Assembly: GCA_026129465.1 (NCBI GenBank)
Contig: JAHCIA010000001.1
Location: forward strand, 629,964 to 693,963
Reading direction: 5' to 3'
DNA length: 64,000 bases
Source: Flavobacteriales bacterium
Lineage (GTDB): Bacteria; Bacteroidota; Bacteroidia; Flavobacteriales_F; PHOS-HE28
Part shown: positions 1 to 8,328 of the stretch, in pieces
How positions within the stretch are numbered: position 1 is the first letter of the stretch
Layout of the letters: every line of letters starts with the position of its first letter
Position numbers and translations under genes: made by a program
Notes under the pieces: model-generated
What the model was told of the DNA's origin: nothing
Databases searched by the model: none
The model's input: the letters and a program-made list of their open reading frames with translations, nothing else

Positions 1-2
1 TG

Positions 3-461
3 TCCGGCCCGGCCGTGGCTGGTGTGGTGGCCTTGATGCTGCAAGCGCATCCGCAATTGGATGCGGTGCAGGCCAAGGAGATCATCCGGCAGACGGCACG
101 GTTGGACGAGCGCACGGGCGAGATCGGCCCGGAGGGCTCGCTGGAGTGGGGCTGGGGCAAGGTGGATGCGATGGGCGCCGTAAGGGCCGCCTTGATCGCG
201 ACGGGCTGGACACGCGAAGCGGCCACGAACGTGCAAGTGACCGTGTTTCCGAATCCCAACGATGGGACTTTCAGGGTATTGGGGATTGAACTGAAGAGCT
301 ACCGGGTACTCGATGCCCAAGGTCGTTTGGTCCGCGAAGGACCCGGTTCAGCCCGGGGTTGGGACCACAGCCTGACCTTGACCGGAATGAAGCCGGGGGT
401 CTACCTGCTGGAGCTGGTGGGGGTGAGTGGCTTGGCTCGGTCTCGTATTGTGATCCAGTGA
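3..461 (+). CDS. C-terminal end of a secreted subtilisin-like (S8) serine protease with T9SS sorting domain, 5' truncated
   Basis: Only the last ~152 residues are present; the reading frame is open to the left edge. The first residues read SGPAVAGVVALML, which matches the segment just after the catalytic serine of S8 peptidases (family pattern GTSMSGPAVAG), so the nucleophile itself would lie two codons outside the window. After the end of the peptidase domain (EWGWGKVDAMGAVRAA) comes VFPNPNDGTF, the usual opening of a type A T9SS C-terminal domain, and the protein closes with KPGVYLLEL and a basic end. The role inferred is an exported or surface-attached protease. The next gene is convergent, 57 bp away. 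Confidence 0.88.
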   Translation, partial: SGPAVAGVVALMLQAHPQLDAVQAKEIIRQTARLDERTGEIGPEGSLEWGWGKVDAMGAVRAALIATGWTREAATNVQVTVFPNPNDGTFRVLGIELKSYRVLDAQGRLVREGPGSARGWDHSLTLTGMKPGVYLLELVGVSGLARSRIVIQ

Positions 462-518
462 CGCGGAGCCAGGAGATTGGACTGATGTTGAGCGAAATAC
501 AACTTAACATAATATAAA

Positions 519-1571
519 TTATGCGCCATTCGGATCAAACTCGATCGGCAAGGCCAAAGCCACGCCCTGGCCCTCGGGACCATCGATCCAGAGACCATCC
601 TCACCCATTGCAAGACCTTGGAACGGATCATTGCCCAACAACCAGGGTCCATCCAGATCCACCAGATCGGCCATGCTCCGCAGTTGGGCCATCGCCGAAC
701 AGCCGAGTGAACTCTCACTCATGCATCCCAGCATGATCCGCAGGTCATGGCGCTGCGCGCGATCGATCATCTCCATGGCACGATCGGTACCTCCGCACTT
801 CACCAGCTTGATGTTGACCCCGCCATATTCCCCTGCATACCGTTCCACATCCGCCGCGTTCTGCATGCGCTCATCCGCATAGACCGCCACGCCGACACGT
901 TCGGCCAATTCCTTGGACCACGCCATCCGGTCCTTGTGGAACGGCTGCTCGATCCCGACGATCCGCTGCACATCGGTAGCTTCCAGCACACGCATGGCCT
1001 GGTCAACGCTTGGCCAGCCTTGGTTGGCGTCCAGGAACAAGGGTCTTGCATCCAGGGCCATGACCGCCCTCAGGATCGCCGCATCCTCGGCACCACCCAG
1101 CTTCACCTTCAGCACTTGCGCCATGGGCAGATCGGCCAGTTTGGCGGGTATCTCTTCCAAGGTTCCCAGTCCAATGGTGGCCATGGCCGGTGTCTTCTTC
1201 CCCGTGCCGGCCACACCCAGCAGTTCCGCCACGGAACAGCCCCGCGACCGCGCCAATACATCGTGCACTGCCATCACCAAGGCGGCTCGTGCGGGGGGTG
1301 ATAGTCCCGGATCCGGATCGCTGAAAGGACCGGGAAACGACTTCAACCAGGTACTCACAAGTACCTGTATCCCAGGTCGGCGCAATTCGCGCTCGATTTC
1401 TTCGGCGGTCCGCTCAAGATATGGCGGCAAGGTGGCCTCACCATAGCCGGTAGCGCCCTGCCACTTCAGTCTGATGAAAACGGCGTCCGTTCCATCGCGC
1501 ACACCATGCGCCGTTCCGAAAGGCCGCTTGAACTGGAGCCTGTATCGTGCGATGCCCATTTCGGCGTCCAT
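519..1571 (-). CDS. Dipeptide epimerase (L-Ala-D/L-Glu epimerase type, enolase superfamily)
   Basis: Enolase-superfamily protein of ~350 residues. Visible active-site elements are the KVKLGG motif (acid/base Lys around residues 155-157), DANQGW (first metal Asp, ~182), EQPF (second metal Glu, ~208), ADE (third metal Asp, ~233) and NIKLVKCGG (second acid/base Lys, ~255), followed by GCMSESSLG. This set is typical of L-Ala-D/L-Glu epimerases, which interconvert dipeptide stereoisomers released from peptidoglycan during murein recycling. Substrate specificity within the dipeptide epimerases cannot be fixed from motifs alone. The ATG at 1571 (MDAEMGIARYRLQF) is chosen because the longer version would overlap the upstream gene; it leaves a 14-bp gap to it, so the two are probably cotranscribed. 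Confidence 0.85.
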   Translation of the reverse strand: MDAEMGIARYRLQFKRPFGTAHGVRDGTDAVFIRLKWQGATGYGEATLPPYLERTAEEIERELRRPGIQVLVSTWLKSFPGPFSDPDPGLSPPARAALVMAVHDVLARSRGCSVAELLGVAGTGKKTPAMATIGLGTLEEIPAKLADLPMAQVLKVKLGGAEDAAILRAVMALDARPLFLDANQGWPSVDQAMRVLEATDVQRIVGIEQPFHKDRMAWSKELAERVGVAVYADERMQNAADVERYAGEYGGVNIKLVKCGGTDRAMEMIDRAQRHDLRIMLGCMSESSLGCSAMAQLRSMADLVDLDGPWLLGNDPFQGLAMGEDGLWIDGPEGQGVALALPIEFDPNGA

Positions 1572-1585
1572 GACCCGCCGCCCGG

Positions 1586-2659
1586 TCAGCGGATCTGGTA
1601 GAGGATCACGGTCACCCACTTGCTGCTGTCCGGTTCGGCAGGTGCGGCCACCACGTATTCCTCGATCACATTGCCCAAGTGGACGAGTTCACGATTGCTC
1701 AGCATCTCATCAATGGCCGTGTGCGCTTCTCCAAGTTGACCATAGCCGCCCACCATTTCCAGCCGGAGCGCCTTGGAAGCTTCCACCACGTGGGTGTCCA
1801 AGCCGGGGAGCTTCGTATCCGCTGGAGCCTTCACCGGCAGCCCGGGCATGTGATCCGTGCGCTGGTTCTTCTCATCCCACAGGAAATACACGTGGCTGTA
1901 TGGACCATCGAGCTCCAACCCGGCCGCGGTGATCGCCGCGCCCGCCGCCTCCATGCTCGCTTGGGCATGCTTCTGCATATCCGCCCACTTCACAACAGCG
2001 CGCTTGCCGATATATACCCGTCGTGGCAGATCCACGATCTCGATCTCGTAGCCCCGGAACGTTCGCGCTGCGCGCTCCGCATCCGCCCTCTGTTGCTCGC
2101 TTTCGGCAAGCGCCTTCAAGTTGGCCAGGCCACGCTCGAAGTCCGGACCGATCATCTTGTCCATGTCCATGAAGACCCCGAAGAGCCTTCCCATGAAGCC
2201 ATTCTTGATGGTCATGCGCCAGGTGACGTTGCTGCCCGCATCGGCCGACTCCAGGTCCAGATCCACCTGGCTTACCGTTTCCCAAGGCTCGATGAAGCGC
2301 AACTCGGTCTCCAATCGTTTGCCCGGCTCCACGGCCGTGATGGTCTGCATCCCTGTGCCCACCGTGTCCCCCTCCCAGCGCTGCGTGGACCCCACGGTGC
2401 CATCCTCGCCTTCCCAACTGGTGCGTTGGTCCTTGTCCATGTCCTTCCATACGCCCCAGGCGTGCAGGGCGCGCAGACTGGCGATGTGGGGCCAGACGAG
2501 GTCGTCGCCGGCTTCGATGGTGATGGAGCGCTGTACCACGGTGGTCCTGGGCCCCACGAGGAAGCCAAGCACCAGGACCAGCACGACCACGGAAGTCAGG
2601 ATGATGAGCAGGGTCTTGAGGGCTCGCATGGCGAAGGATTTGAGAGCAAAGATGGACAT
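1586..2659 (-). CDS. Membrane-anchored SRPBCC domain fused to a GyrI-like effector-binding domain
   Basis: The protein (~357 residues) opens with one strongly hydrophobic segment (LLIILTSVVVLVLVLGFLVG) that should anchor it in the inner membrane. Next comes an SRPBCC/START-like fold (VWPHIASLRALHAWGVWKDMD ... TITAVEPGKRLETELRF ... VTWRMTIKNGFMGRLFGVF), seen in polyketide-cyclase-like small-molecule binders. The C-terminal half (EIVDLPRRVYIGKRA ... HVVEASKALRLEMVGGYGQL ... EEYV) looks like the GyrI/BmrR-type effector-binding domain. The likely role is binding a small hydrophobic ligand; the actual ligand is unknown. Start: ATG at 2659 (MSIFALKSFAMRA) or at 2629; no clear ribosome binding site decides between them. 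Confidence 0.75.
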   Translation of the reverse strand: MSIFALKSFAMRALKTLLIILTSVVVLVLVLGFLVGPRTTVVQRSITIEAGDDLVWPHIASLRALHAWGVWKDMDKDQRTSWEGEDGTVGSTQRWEGDTVGTGMQTITAVEPGKRLETELRFIEPWETVSQVDLDLESADAGSNVTWRMTIKNGFMGRLFGVFMDMDKMIGPDFERGLANLKALAESEQQRADAERAARTFRGYEIEIVDLPRRVYIGKRAVVKWADMQKHAQASMEAAGAAITAAGLELDGPYSHVYFLWDEKNQRTDHMPGLPVKAPADTKLPGLDTHVVEASKALRLEMVGGYGQLGEAHTAIDEMLSNRELVHLGNVIEEYVVAAPAEPDSSKWVTVILYQIR

Positions 2660-2992
2660 GCCCGGCCCCCGATCCTGGGCCATAGCTCCATATGTTACCT
2701 GGCAGGCTGTGGATCTTTCAGTCCCGGTTGGTGCGCAAAGGGGCTGAAGCCATCCATCCAGGTCATTCTTGACCGTGAATGGACGTTGATGGACGGCAAT
2801 GCCTGATCCATGAGATGCCTGTGGGCCTTCGACCAGACGCGAACTCACGTTCATCCACGTGCATTAACGGTTCCAGGTGCCCAAGCGCGACAGCCCGGCC
2901 CCCTTTCGCGCCTTGCGGGATAATTGCCCAACTTGGCATCGCCGCCTTGGCACGATCTTTTCCAAGCGGCCACCGATCACAGCCACCACGCC
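2660..2992. other. Divergent intergenic region
   Basis: This 333-bp stretch separates two divergent genes and should hold both promoters. I see no convincing TANNTTTG box, no hairpin and no conserved small reading frame in it. Confidence 0.5.
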
Positions 2993-3571
2993 ATGAAACG
3001 ACTCCTCTCCCCCCTGCCCTTCGTGCTGCTCCTCGCCCTGGCCACGGCCGTGGCGCTGCCCGCCTGCCGCAGCAAGAGCGGGCCCGCCGGCACCAAGGTG
3101 AAGCAGCCCTTTACCGGCAGCAAGTACATGAGCAACAACGCCTGGTTCCGAGGAACGGGCATGGGCGCCAGCAGCAAGCAGAACATCGCCCGTGGCAAGG
3201 CCGACAGCGAGGCGCGCAGCCAGCTCGCCAGCCAGGTGGGCACCAACATGCGGGCGGTGACGGACCAGTACCTGGGCCAGACCGAGAACGAGCGGGCACG
3301 CGATGTGGCCGACAAGTTCCAAAGCCTTGTGCGTGAGGTGATGAACACCGAGCTGGCCGACATGCGCAAGATCGGTGAGGAGACCTACTTCAACGAGACC
3401 ACCCAGGAGTACACGGTATACGTGGCCTACGAGATCCGCAAGAACGCGATGCTGCGTTTCATGAAGAAACAGGCCCGCGCCGACGCCAAGATCGACGAGT
3501 TGACGAGGAAGACCATCGACGAGATCCTGGACAAGGAGATCGAAAAGGCCGACGCCGCCAAGGACGAGTGA
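2993..3571 (+). CDS. LPP20-like lipoprotein, hypothetical
   Basis: The 192-residue product begins with a lipoprotein signal (basic MKRLLSPLPF, hydrophobic core, LPAC with Cys25 as the likely lipidated residue). The body has a GTGMGASSKQNIARGKADSEARSQLASQV segment cut by a glycine-rich lead-in, resembling the LPP20/FlgT-N-like pattern in which a signature starts with a G-x-G turn and is followed by an alpha helix rich in A, R and S; the C-terminal third is a charged helix. The cellular role is unknown; location is probably the periplasmic face of a membrane. ATG at 2993 is chosen because it starts directly at the signal peptide. A terminator-like hairpin follows. Confidence 0.7.
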   Translation: MKRLLSPLPFVLLLALATAVALPACRSKSGPAGTKVKQPFTGSKYMSNNAWFRGTGMGASSKQNIARGKADSEARSQLASQVGTNMRAVTDQYLGQTENERARDVADKFQSLVREVMNTELADMRKIGEETYFNETTQEYTVYVAYEIRKNAMLRFMKKQARADAKIDELTRKTIDEILDKEIEKADAAKDE

Positions 3572-3591
3572 GCCTGACAACATGGGAGATC

Positions 3592-3624
3592 ACGGCGGGA
3601 GGCTTCGGTCTCCCGCTGTCGTTT
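3592..3624 (+). terminator. Probable Rho-independent terminator
   Basis: Stem GCGGGAG / CTCCCGC (3595-3601 with 3610-3616), extendable by three pairs, loop GCTTCGGT, followed by GTTTT. It lies 20 bp after the lipoprotein gene. Confidence 0.6.
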
Positions 3625-3691
3625 TGGCCGGGCCGCGAACGCTGGCCTTAGCTTTGTCCACGCGGTCACCGCAACCTCAAACCCAAGGAAG

Positions 3692-4384
3692 ATGGAAGGA
3701 AATCCGATGATGGGCGCCTACCTGATCGGTATCGTGATGATGCTGGTGAGTTGGCTGGTGGGCCAGCGCTTGAAGAGCCGCTTCGAGAAGTACTCCCGCA
3801 CCCCGCTGCAGAGCAATTTGAGCGGCAAGGAGGTGGCGGAGCGCATGCTCGTGGACCATGGCATCACCGACGTGAAAGTGATCAGTGTGCCGGGCCAACT
3901 GACCGACCACTACAACCCGGCCAACAAGACCGTGAACCTGAGCGAGCCCGTGTACCATGCGCGCAACGCCGCTGCGGCGGCCGTGGCGGCCCATGAATGT
4001 GGCCACGCGGTGCAACATGCCACGGCCTACAGCTGGTTGCAGATGCGCAGCAAGCTGGTGCCTGTGGTGAGCGTCACTTCGCGTTTCATGCAATGGATCC
4101 TGCTGGGCGGCATCCTGCTGATCAATTCCTTCCCGGAGCTGCTGCTTTTCGGCATCATCCTCTTCGCCACCACCACCTTGTTCAGCATCATCACCCTGCC
4201 GGTGGAATACGACGCCAGCAACCGGGCACTGGCATGGATGAAGCAACGCAACGTGGTCACCACGGGTGAGTATGCCATGAGCGCCGACGCCTTGAAATGG
4301 GCGGCACGTACCTACCTGGTCGCCGCGCTGGCCTCCATCGGCACGCTGCTCTACTACCTGATGATCTACATGAACCGGCGCTGA
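3692..4384 (+). CDS. YugP-family neutral zinc metallopeptidase, membrane protein
   Basis: The 230-residue protein contains HECGH at residues 101-105 within AAHECGHAVQHA, the HExxH zinc motif of the YugP/Zn_peptidase_2 family (His101 and His105 as ligands, Glu102 catalytic). Typical family landmarks are present: an N-terminal membrane segment, a LSGKEVAERML segment, the DHYNPANKTVNLSEPVY stretch, two central hydrophobic helices (around 118-150), and ASNRALAWM near the C-terminus. Length agrees with the family. Substrates of YugP proteins are not well established. Start: ATG at 3692; ATG at 3707 is an alternative. Confidence 0.88.
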   Translation: MEGNPMMGAYLIGIVMMLVSWLVGQRLKSRFEKYSRTPLQSNLSGKEVAERMLVDHGITDVKVISVPGQLTDHYNPANKTVNLSEPVYHARNAAAAAVAAHECGHAVQHATAYSWLQMRSKLVPVVSVTSRFMQWILLGGILLINSFPELLLFGIILFATTTLFSIITLPVEYDASNRALAWMKQRNVVTTGEYAMSADALKWAARTYLVAALASIGTLLYYLMIYMNRR

Positions 4385-4404
4385 GACCGGCGCTCCCACG
4401 TGTT

Positions 4405-4432
4405 GAAGGCGTCCTGCGGGGCGCCTTCCTCG
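4405..4432 (+). terminator. Possible terminator hairpin
   Basis: Stem GAAGGCG / CGCCTTC with a 10-base loop (4405-4428), followed only by CTCGTTT, so the U-tract is weak. It lies 20 bp after the zinc peptidase gene. Confidence 0.45.
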
Positions 4433-4482
4433 TTTGGGCAGGGTCGCCGAACATGGACCGCCGCCTCACCGTTGCCTGAACG

Positions 4483-4929
4483 ATGCGTTGGTTGAACATC
4501 AGCTACAACGACCCGGAAGTGCGGCGGCAAGTGGAGGCCATCTGCGGCAAGCCATTCGGACTGTGGTCAGCACTGCGCAGAGGGGGTACCGGATCGCCGC
4601 GATCGCTGCTGGCGGACGGCTCCCCCACCCTGTTGGCGCCCTTCACCCGCCAGGAGGACCGGCGCACGCTGAGCATCGAAGTGCGCCAGGGGGGCCTTTT
4701 GCTGCGCTGCCGCCATCGCCTGGAGACCATGGGACTCCCGCTTTCCTTCGCCATGATCGAGGCCATGCGGATGACCGACCCATCAGGAACAGGACCGGGT
4801 ACGATCGGTTTCGATCTTGCGGAAGGTCACGGATTGGTCATCGCGGTCGATGCCGGCCATTGGACGAGTATCGTGCGGCTGCTTCAAGGTGCGTTGCCGC
4901 CGAACAAGCTGTCCGCCCCCTTGACGTGA
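4483..4929 (+). CDS. Hypothetical protein
   Basis: A 148-residue soluble protein with no signal peptide or membrane segment. I do not recognise the family. It has an alternating beta-rich centre (RTLSIEVRQGGLLLRCRH, GTIGFDLAEGHGLVIAVDAG) and an aromatic end (HWTSIVRLLQ). It lies 31 bp upstream of the SDR gene on the same strand and is probably cotranscribed with it. Coding is supported by its position between two same-strand genes and by a frame free of stops with normal composition. Confidence 0.55.
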   Translation: MRWLNISYNDPEVRRQVEAICGKPFGLWSALRRGGTGSPRSLLADGSPTLLAPFTRQEDRRTLSIEVRQGGLLLRCRHRLETMGLPLSFAMIEAMRMTDPSGTGPGTIGFDLAEGHGLVIAVDAGHWTSIVRLLQGALPPNKLSAPLT

Positions 4930-4960
4930 ACCCCGCACGGGTGGAGGCTGTTGCATCGCC

Positions 4961-5656
4961 ATGTCCACTCCCCCCTACCTCATAGTCGGTGCCAGCCGGG
5001 GCATCGGCCGAAGCATCGCGGAACGTCTGGTGTCACAAGGCCGGCCGGTGATCACCGTGGCCCGTTCGCCGGCCACCGTGGATGGCGTGATGGACCACTG
5101 GACCTGCGATGTGGTGCAGGATGGCCTGCCGGCAGGACTGTTGCCCGACAGCCTGGCCGGGATGGTCTATTGCCCGGGCACCATCGACCTCAAGCCGCTG
5201 CGCTCCATGCGTGCGGAGGACATGGACCTGGCCTGGCGCGTGAACGTGCTCGGGGCCTTCCGCTGTGCGCAGGCCACGGCCGATCGGCTGCGGAAGGTGC
5301 CGGGCTCCGCGATGCTTTTCTTCAGCACCGTGGCGGTGCGCCAAGGCATGGCCTTCCATGCGTCCGTGGCCAGCGCCAAGGGTGGCGTGGAGGGCCTGGT
5401 GCGGAGCCTCGCAGCGGAGTTGGTACCCAGCGTGCGGGTGAACGCCATCGCGCCCAGCCTCACCGCCACGCCGCTTGCGGAAAAGCTGTTGTCCACACCG
5501 GAAAAGGCCCAGGCGCTCGCCGAACGGAATCCCATGAAGCGCTTGGGGACCACCGATGACATGGCCGCGATGGCCGTGATGCTGCTGGGTCCCGATGCGG
5601 GGTGGATCACCGGGCAGGTGATCGCCGTGGATGGCGGAATGTCCGTGTTGCGCTGA
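4961..5656 (+). CDS. Atypical short-chain dehydrogenase/reductase (SDR) family protein
   Basis: The Rossmann signature GASRGIG (residues 10-16) and an N-x-x-G element (NVLGAF, Asn95) place this 231-residue protein in the classical SDR fold, with C-terminal GWITGQVIAVDGG typical of FabG-like enzymes. The catalytic core is unusual: Lys140 of the YxxxK motif is kept, but the Tyr position is Val136 (segment FHASVASAKGG), and the Ser 13 residues earlier aligns with Thr123. It may therefore not be an ordinary oxidoreductase, or may use other residues. NAD(P) binding is likely; the substrate is unknown. The gene downstream is convergent with a 6-bp gap. Confidence 0.82.
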   Translation: MSTPPYLIVGASRGIGRSIAERLVSQGRPVITVARSPATVDGVMDHWTCDVVQDGLPAGLLPDSLAGMVYCPGTIDLKPLRSMRAEDMDLAWRVNVLGAFRCAQATADRLRKVPGSAMLFFSTVAVRQGMAFHASVASAKGGVEGLVRSLAAELVPSVRVNAIAPSLTATPLAEKLLSTPEKAQALAERNPMKRLGTTDDMAAMAVMLLGPDAGWITGQVIAVDGGMSVLR

Positions 5657-5662
5657 GACGGC

Positions 5663-6082
5663 TCAGCGGAAAGAGATGCGGTCCACCGAAAAGCGGCCGC
5701 TGCCGGCGAAGAAGGTGGTGAGGAAGGCCACGAGGTAGACCGCCGCGAGTTCCTTCTTGCCGAAGTCGGCATCGCCCAGATGCACGAAGACGATCACCGC
5801 CATGCCGATGATGAGGGGCAGCACGGTGAGCCGCGTCCAAAGGCCCAGCATCACCAGGGCCGAACACAGCACTTCCGCGATCACGATCATGATCAAGGAG
5901 ATCGTTGGCCCCAGGCCCAGGGGGTCGGCGAAGGAATCGGCACGCTCGCCGAAGGCCGCCAATTTGGGCCAGCCGTGGCCGATGAGCATCATGCCGCCCG
6001 AGCCCAGACGCAGGATCAGCAGGGCCAGGTCAGCGTGGATCGGTTCGCTACGCAGCAGCATGTGGGTGGAAGTATGGAACAA
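5663..6082 (-). CDS. DoxX family membrane protein
   Basis: The 139-residue protein has four hydrophobic segments in the DoxX pattern: LALLILRLGSGGMMLIGHGW with the typical RLxxGxxxxxHG-like helix, ISLIMIVIAEVLCSALVMLG, LTVLPLIIGMAVIVFVHL, and AAVYLVAFLTTFFAGSG. DoxX-family proteins are inner-membrane proteins linked in some organisms to quinone or thiol redox chemistry; the specific role here is not known. ATG at 6061 is an alternative start. The gene upstream on the opposite strand starts at 6181. Confidence 0.85.
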   Translation of the reverse strand: MFHTSTHMLLRSEPIHADLALLILRLGSGGMMLIGHGWPKLAAFGERADSFADPLGLGPTISLIMIVIAEVLCSALVMLGLWTRLTVLPLIIGMAVIVFVHLGDADFGKKELAAVYLVAFLTTFFAGSGRFSVDRISFR

Positions 6083-6180
6083 AGGTGACGCGGTGGCCTG
6101 CGCGGCATGTGCGACCCGCAGCGCCGGTTATCAACCGCCGATCGGGAACATTCGCCACGGGCTTGCGTACAACGCGCGCC

Positions 6181-6894
6181 ATGAGAACGATCGCCCTGCT
6201 CCCCTTCCTCCTTGCCCTGTTGCCCGTTGTGGCCCAGGATGATGCCGACGCGATGCTGGCCGGCCTGCAGGCCTTGCGACGCGACGACCACACCCGCGCC
6301 GAGAAAGCCTTCACCACCGCCGTGGAGCGCGACCCCGCCGATGAAAAGGCCTGGTACTACCGGGCGGTGAATCGTCTGGCGGCCGGGGATGCCCCCGGTG
6401 CCAAACGCGATCTGGACCACCTCATCGCGCTGGACCCCGCCCATGCGCACGCCTACCTGCGCCGCTCCGAGGCCCTTGCGCAACTGGGCGATGTGCGTGC
6501 CGCGGGATCCGACCTCCACACGTTGCTGCGGCACCATCCCACCGGCCCGGCGGCCGAGCATGCGCTGCTTCAACTGGGCCATTTCGCCATGCTGCGCGGT
6601 GAGGTGGCAGAAGCATTGCGCCAATACGATCGCCTGGTGGCGATCTCCCCCGAACACGCCATGGGCCGCTGCAACCGGGGCATCGCCTTCGCCGCCTTGG
6701 GCAGGGACCAGGAGGCCCGCACCGACCTGGAGAAGACCATCACGCTGGATGCTTCGTTGGATCAGGCCCACGCCAACCTGGGCATCGTCCTCATCCGCCT
6801 CGGTGAGCGCGAACGTGCTTGCAGCGCCTTCGCACAAGCCCACGCCTTGGGCGATGCCTCCGTGGAAGAGATGCTGTTGATCTGGTGCGAGTAG
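6181..6894 (+). CDS. Secreted or periplasmic tetratricopeptide-repeat protein
   Basis: The 237-residue product has a cleavable signal (MRTIALLPFLLALLPVVAQ) followed by about six TPR units, visible as repeated A-x-x-x-x-x-A/D-P pairs (AFTTAVERDPADEKAWYYRA, LDHLIALDPAHAHAYLRRSE, LEKTITLDASLDQAHANLGI). TPRs form protein-interaction superhelices; partner unknown. ATG at 6181 is chosen because it starts the signal peptide. The last 58 bp of this gene and the hairpin after it are duplicated at 31233-31349, next to another surface-protein gene. Confidence 0.85.
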   Translation: MRTIALLPFLLALLPVVAQDDADAMLAGLQALRRDDHTRAEKAFTTAVERDPADEKAWYYRAVNRLAAGDAPGAKRDLDHLIALDPAHAHAYLRRSEALAQLGDVRAAGSDLHTLLRHHPTGPAAEHALLQLGHFAMLRGEVAEALRQYDRLVAISPEHAMGRCNRGIAFAALGRDQEARTDLEKTITLDASLDQAHANLGIVLIRLGERERACSAFAQAHALGDASVEEMLLIWCE

Positions 6895-6918
6895 ATCCCA
6901 GCGCCGGAAACGCCCAAA

Positions 6919-6957
6919 GCGAAGCCCCGCAGCGATGGTCGCCGCGGGGCTTCGCAT
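6919..6957. terminator. Bidirectional terminator between convergent genes
   Basis: Stem GCGAAGCCCCG / CGGGGCTTCGC (6919-6929 with 6945-6955) with an inner CGGCGACC-type pairing. It serves the TPR gene and the convergent surface-protein gene. A near copy lies at 31317-31349. Confidence 0.7.
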
Positions 6958-6981
6958 TATCGACCGTACACCAACGATACG

Positions 6982-8328
6982 CTACGGCTGCACCACCAGG
7001 CGGCGCATGTGCTGCTCGTCACCGGCGGTGATGGTCACCAGGTAGGTGCCGGCCGCCAGGCCACCGAGGTCGATGTTGGTGTAGAGCTCTCCGCCCTGCG
7101 TGGCGATCTCGCGTGCCATCACGCGCTGGCCGCGCAGATCGAAGATGTCGATCGCCACGGTGGCGGTGGACACATCATTCAACGCGATCCACACCTGCTG
7201 GCCGTTGTTGGGGTTGGGCCAGAGGGCCAGGTCGCTGGCGGCATCGCCTTCCAGGGCCATGTTCTCATTGCCCGGCGCCGCGCTGGGCACGATGGTCACC
7301 TGGCAGGCCCAGCCCCACTCGCACCACGTGAGGCCGCCGTTCTTGCTGGCCCGCACGCGCACGTTGTAAGTGCGGCCGGTCTGCATGGGATCCTGGCTGT
7401 TCCAGTTCAGGTGCCGCTGCACGCCCGTGGTCTGGAGCACGGCGCTATAGGCCGGTTCGTTGGGGTCGTTGGTGAACTCCCACTCATACAGGTTGGCACC
7501 GGCCACCGGGCGGCAGAAGATGCGGTTGGCCAATTGGTTGGGCCCGCCCCAGATGCGGTCCACGCCGCAGCTGAAGTTGGGGTTGCCAGGAATGTCGTTC
7601 AAGCCCGTGGGCGGGCAGGCGGCCAGCACCGGATCGAGCGTCACGCGGCAGGCGGGGCCGTACTCGCTGAGCGGGTTGCCGGCCACCACGCCGCGCGAGC
7701 GCACGTTGTAGAGCACCCCGTTCTGCAGGTGGCTGGCGGCCGCCCAGTTGTTGAGCTTGATGTGGCAGGCGCGCACCGCGTTGTTGGGGGCGAAGCCATC
7801 GCTCACGGTGTGTACACGCGTCTTGCGGAAGCTGAGGCCGCCGTTGGGATCGTAGAACCAGAACTCGTAGCCGCTGTTACCGGCATTGGGCCCACCGAAC
7901 TCGGCGCTCACCGTCAGGTTCTCGCTGCCCACCAGGTAGTCGCCGCTCTTCCACCAGTAGCGGTCGCAGCTGGTGTAAATGGGCTCATCGGTGCCCAGCG
8001 GAATGCAGAAGCCCTCGTTGCCGCTGATGCCGCTGTCGCCACCGGGGCCCAGCACCAGGTTGTCCGTATCGTCGATGATGCGGGCATTGCCATAGGCGCC
8101 CACGGCGTTCTTCAGGATCAGCCGGTAGCCACCGGCGATGGTGTTGCCACCGCTGTTGGTCACGCGCAGGTAGAAGCAGCCGTCGGGCAGGCACAGGGGC
8201 ACGCTACCCTCGCCGGGGTTGATGCCGCCGGTCTCCACCACCGCATCGTTGGTCTGGTCATGGATCGTCCACACCAGATCCTGGTAGTTGGTGGTGTTGT
8301 TGTGCACGAAGAAGAGGTCGGCGGTGCA
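6982..8328 (-). repeat. Shared C-terminal cassette, copy 1
   Basis: Copy 1 of a ~1.35-kb coding cassette present four times in the window in the same orientation. It begins at the Cys of CTADLFFVH and ends at the stop codon. Long stretches are base-for-base identical to copy 2, for example the region around 7616-7830 compared with 18982-19200. Confidence 0.85.
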
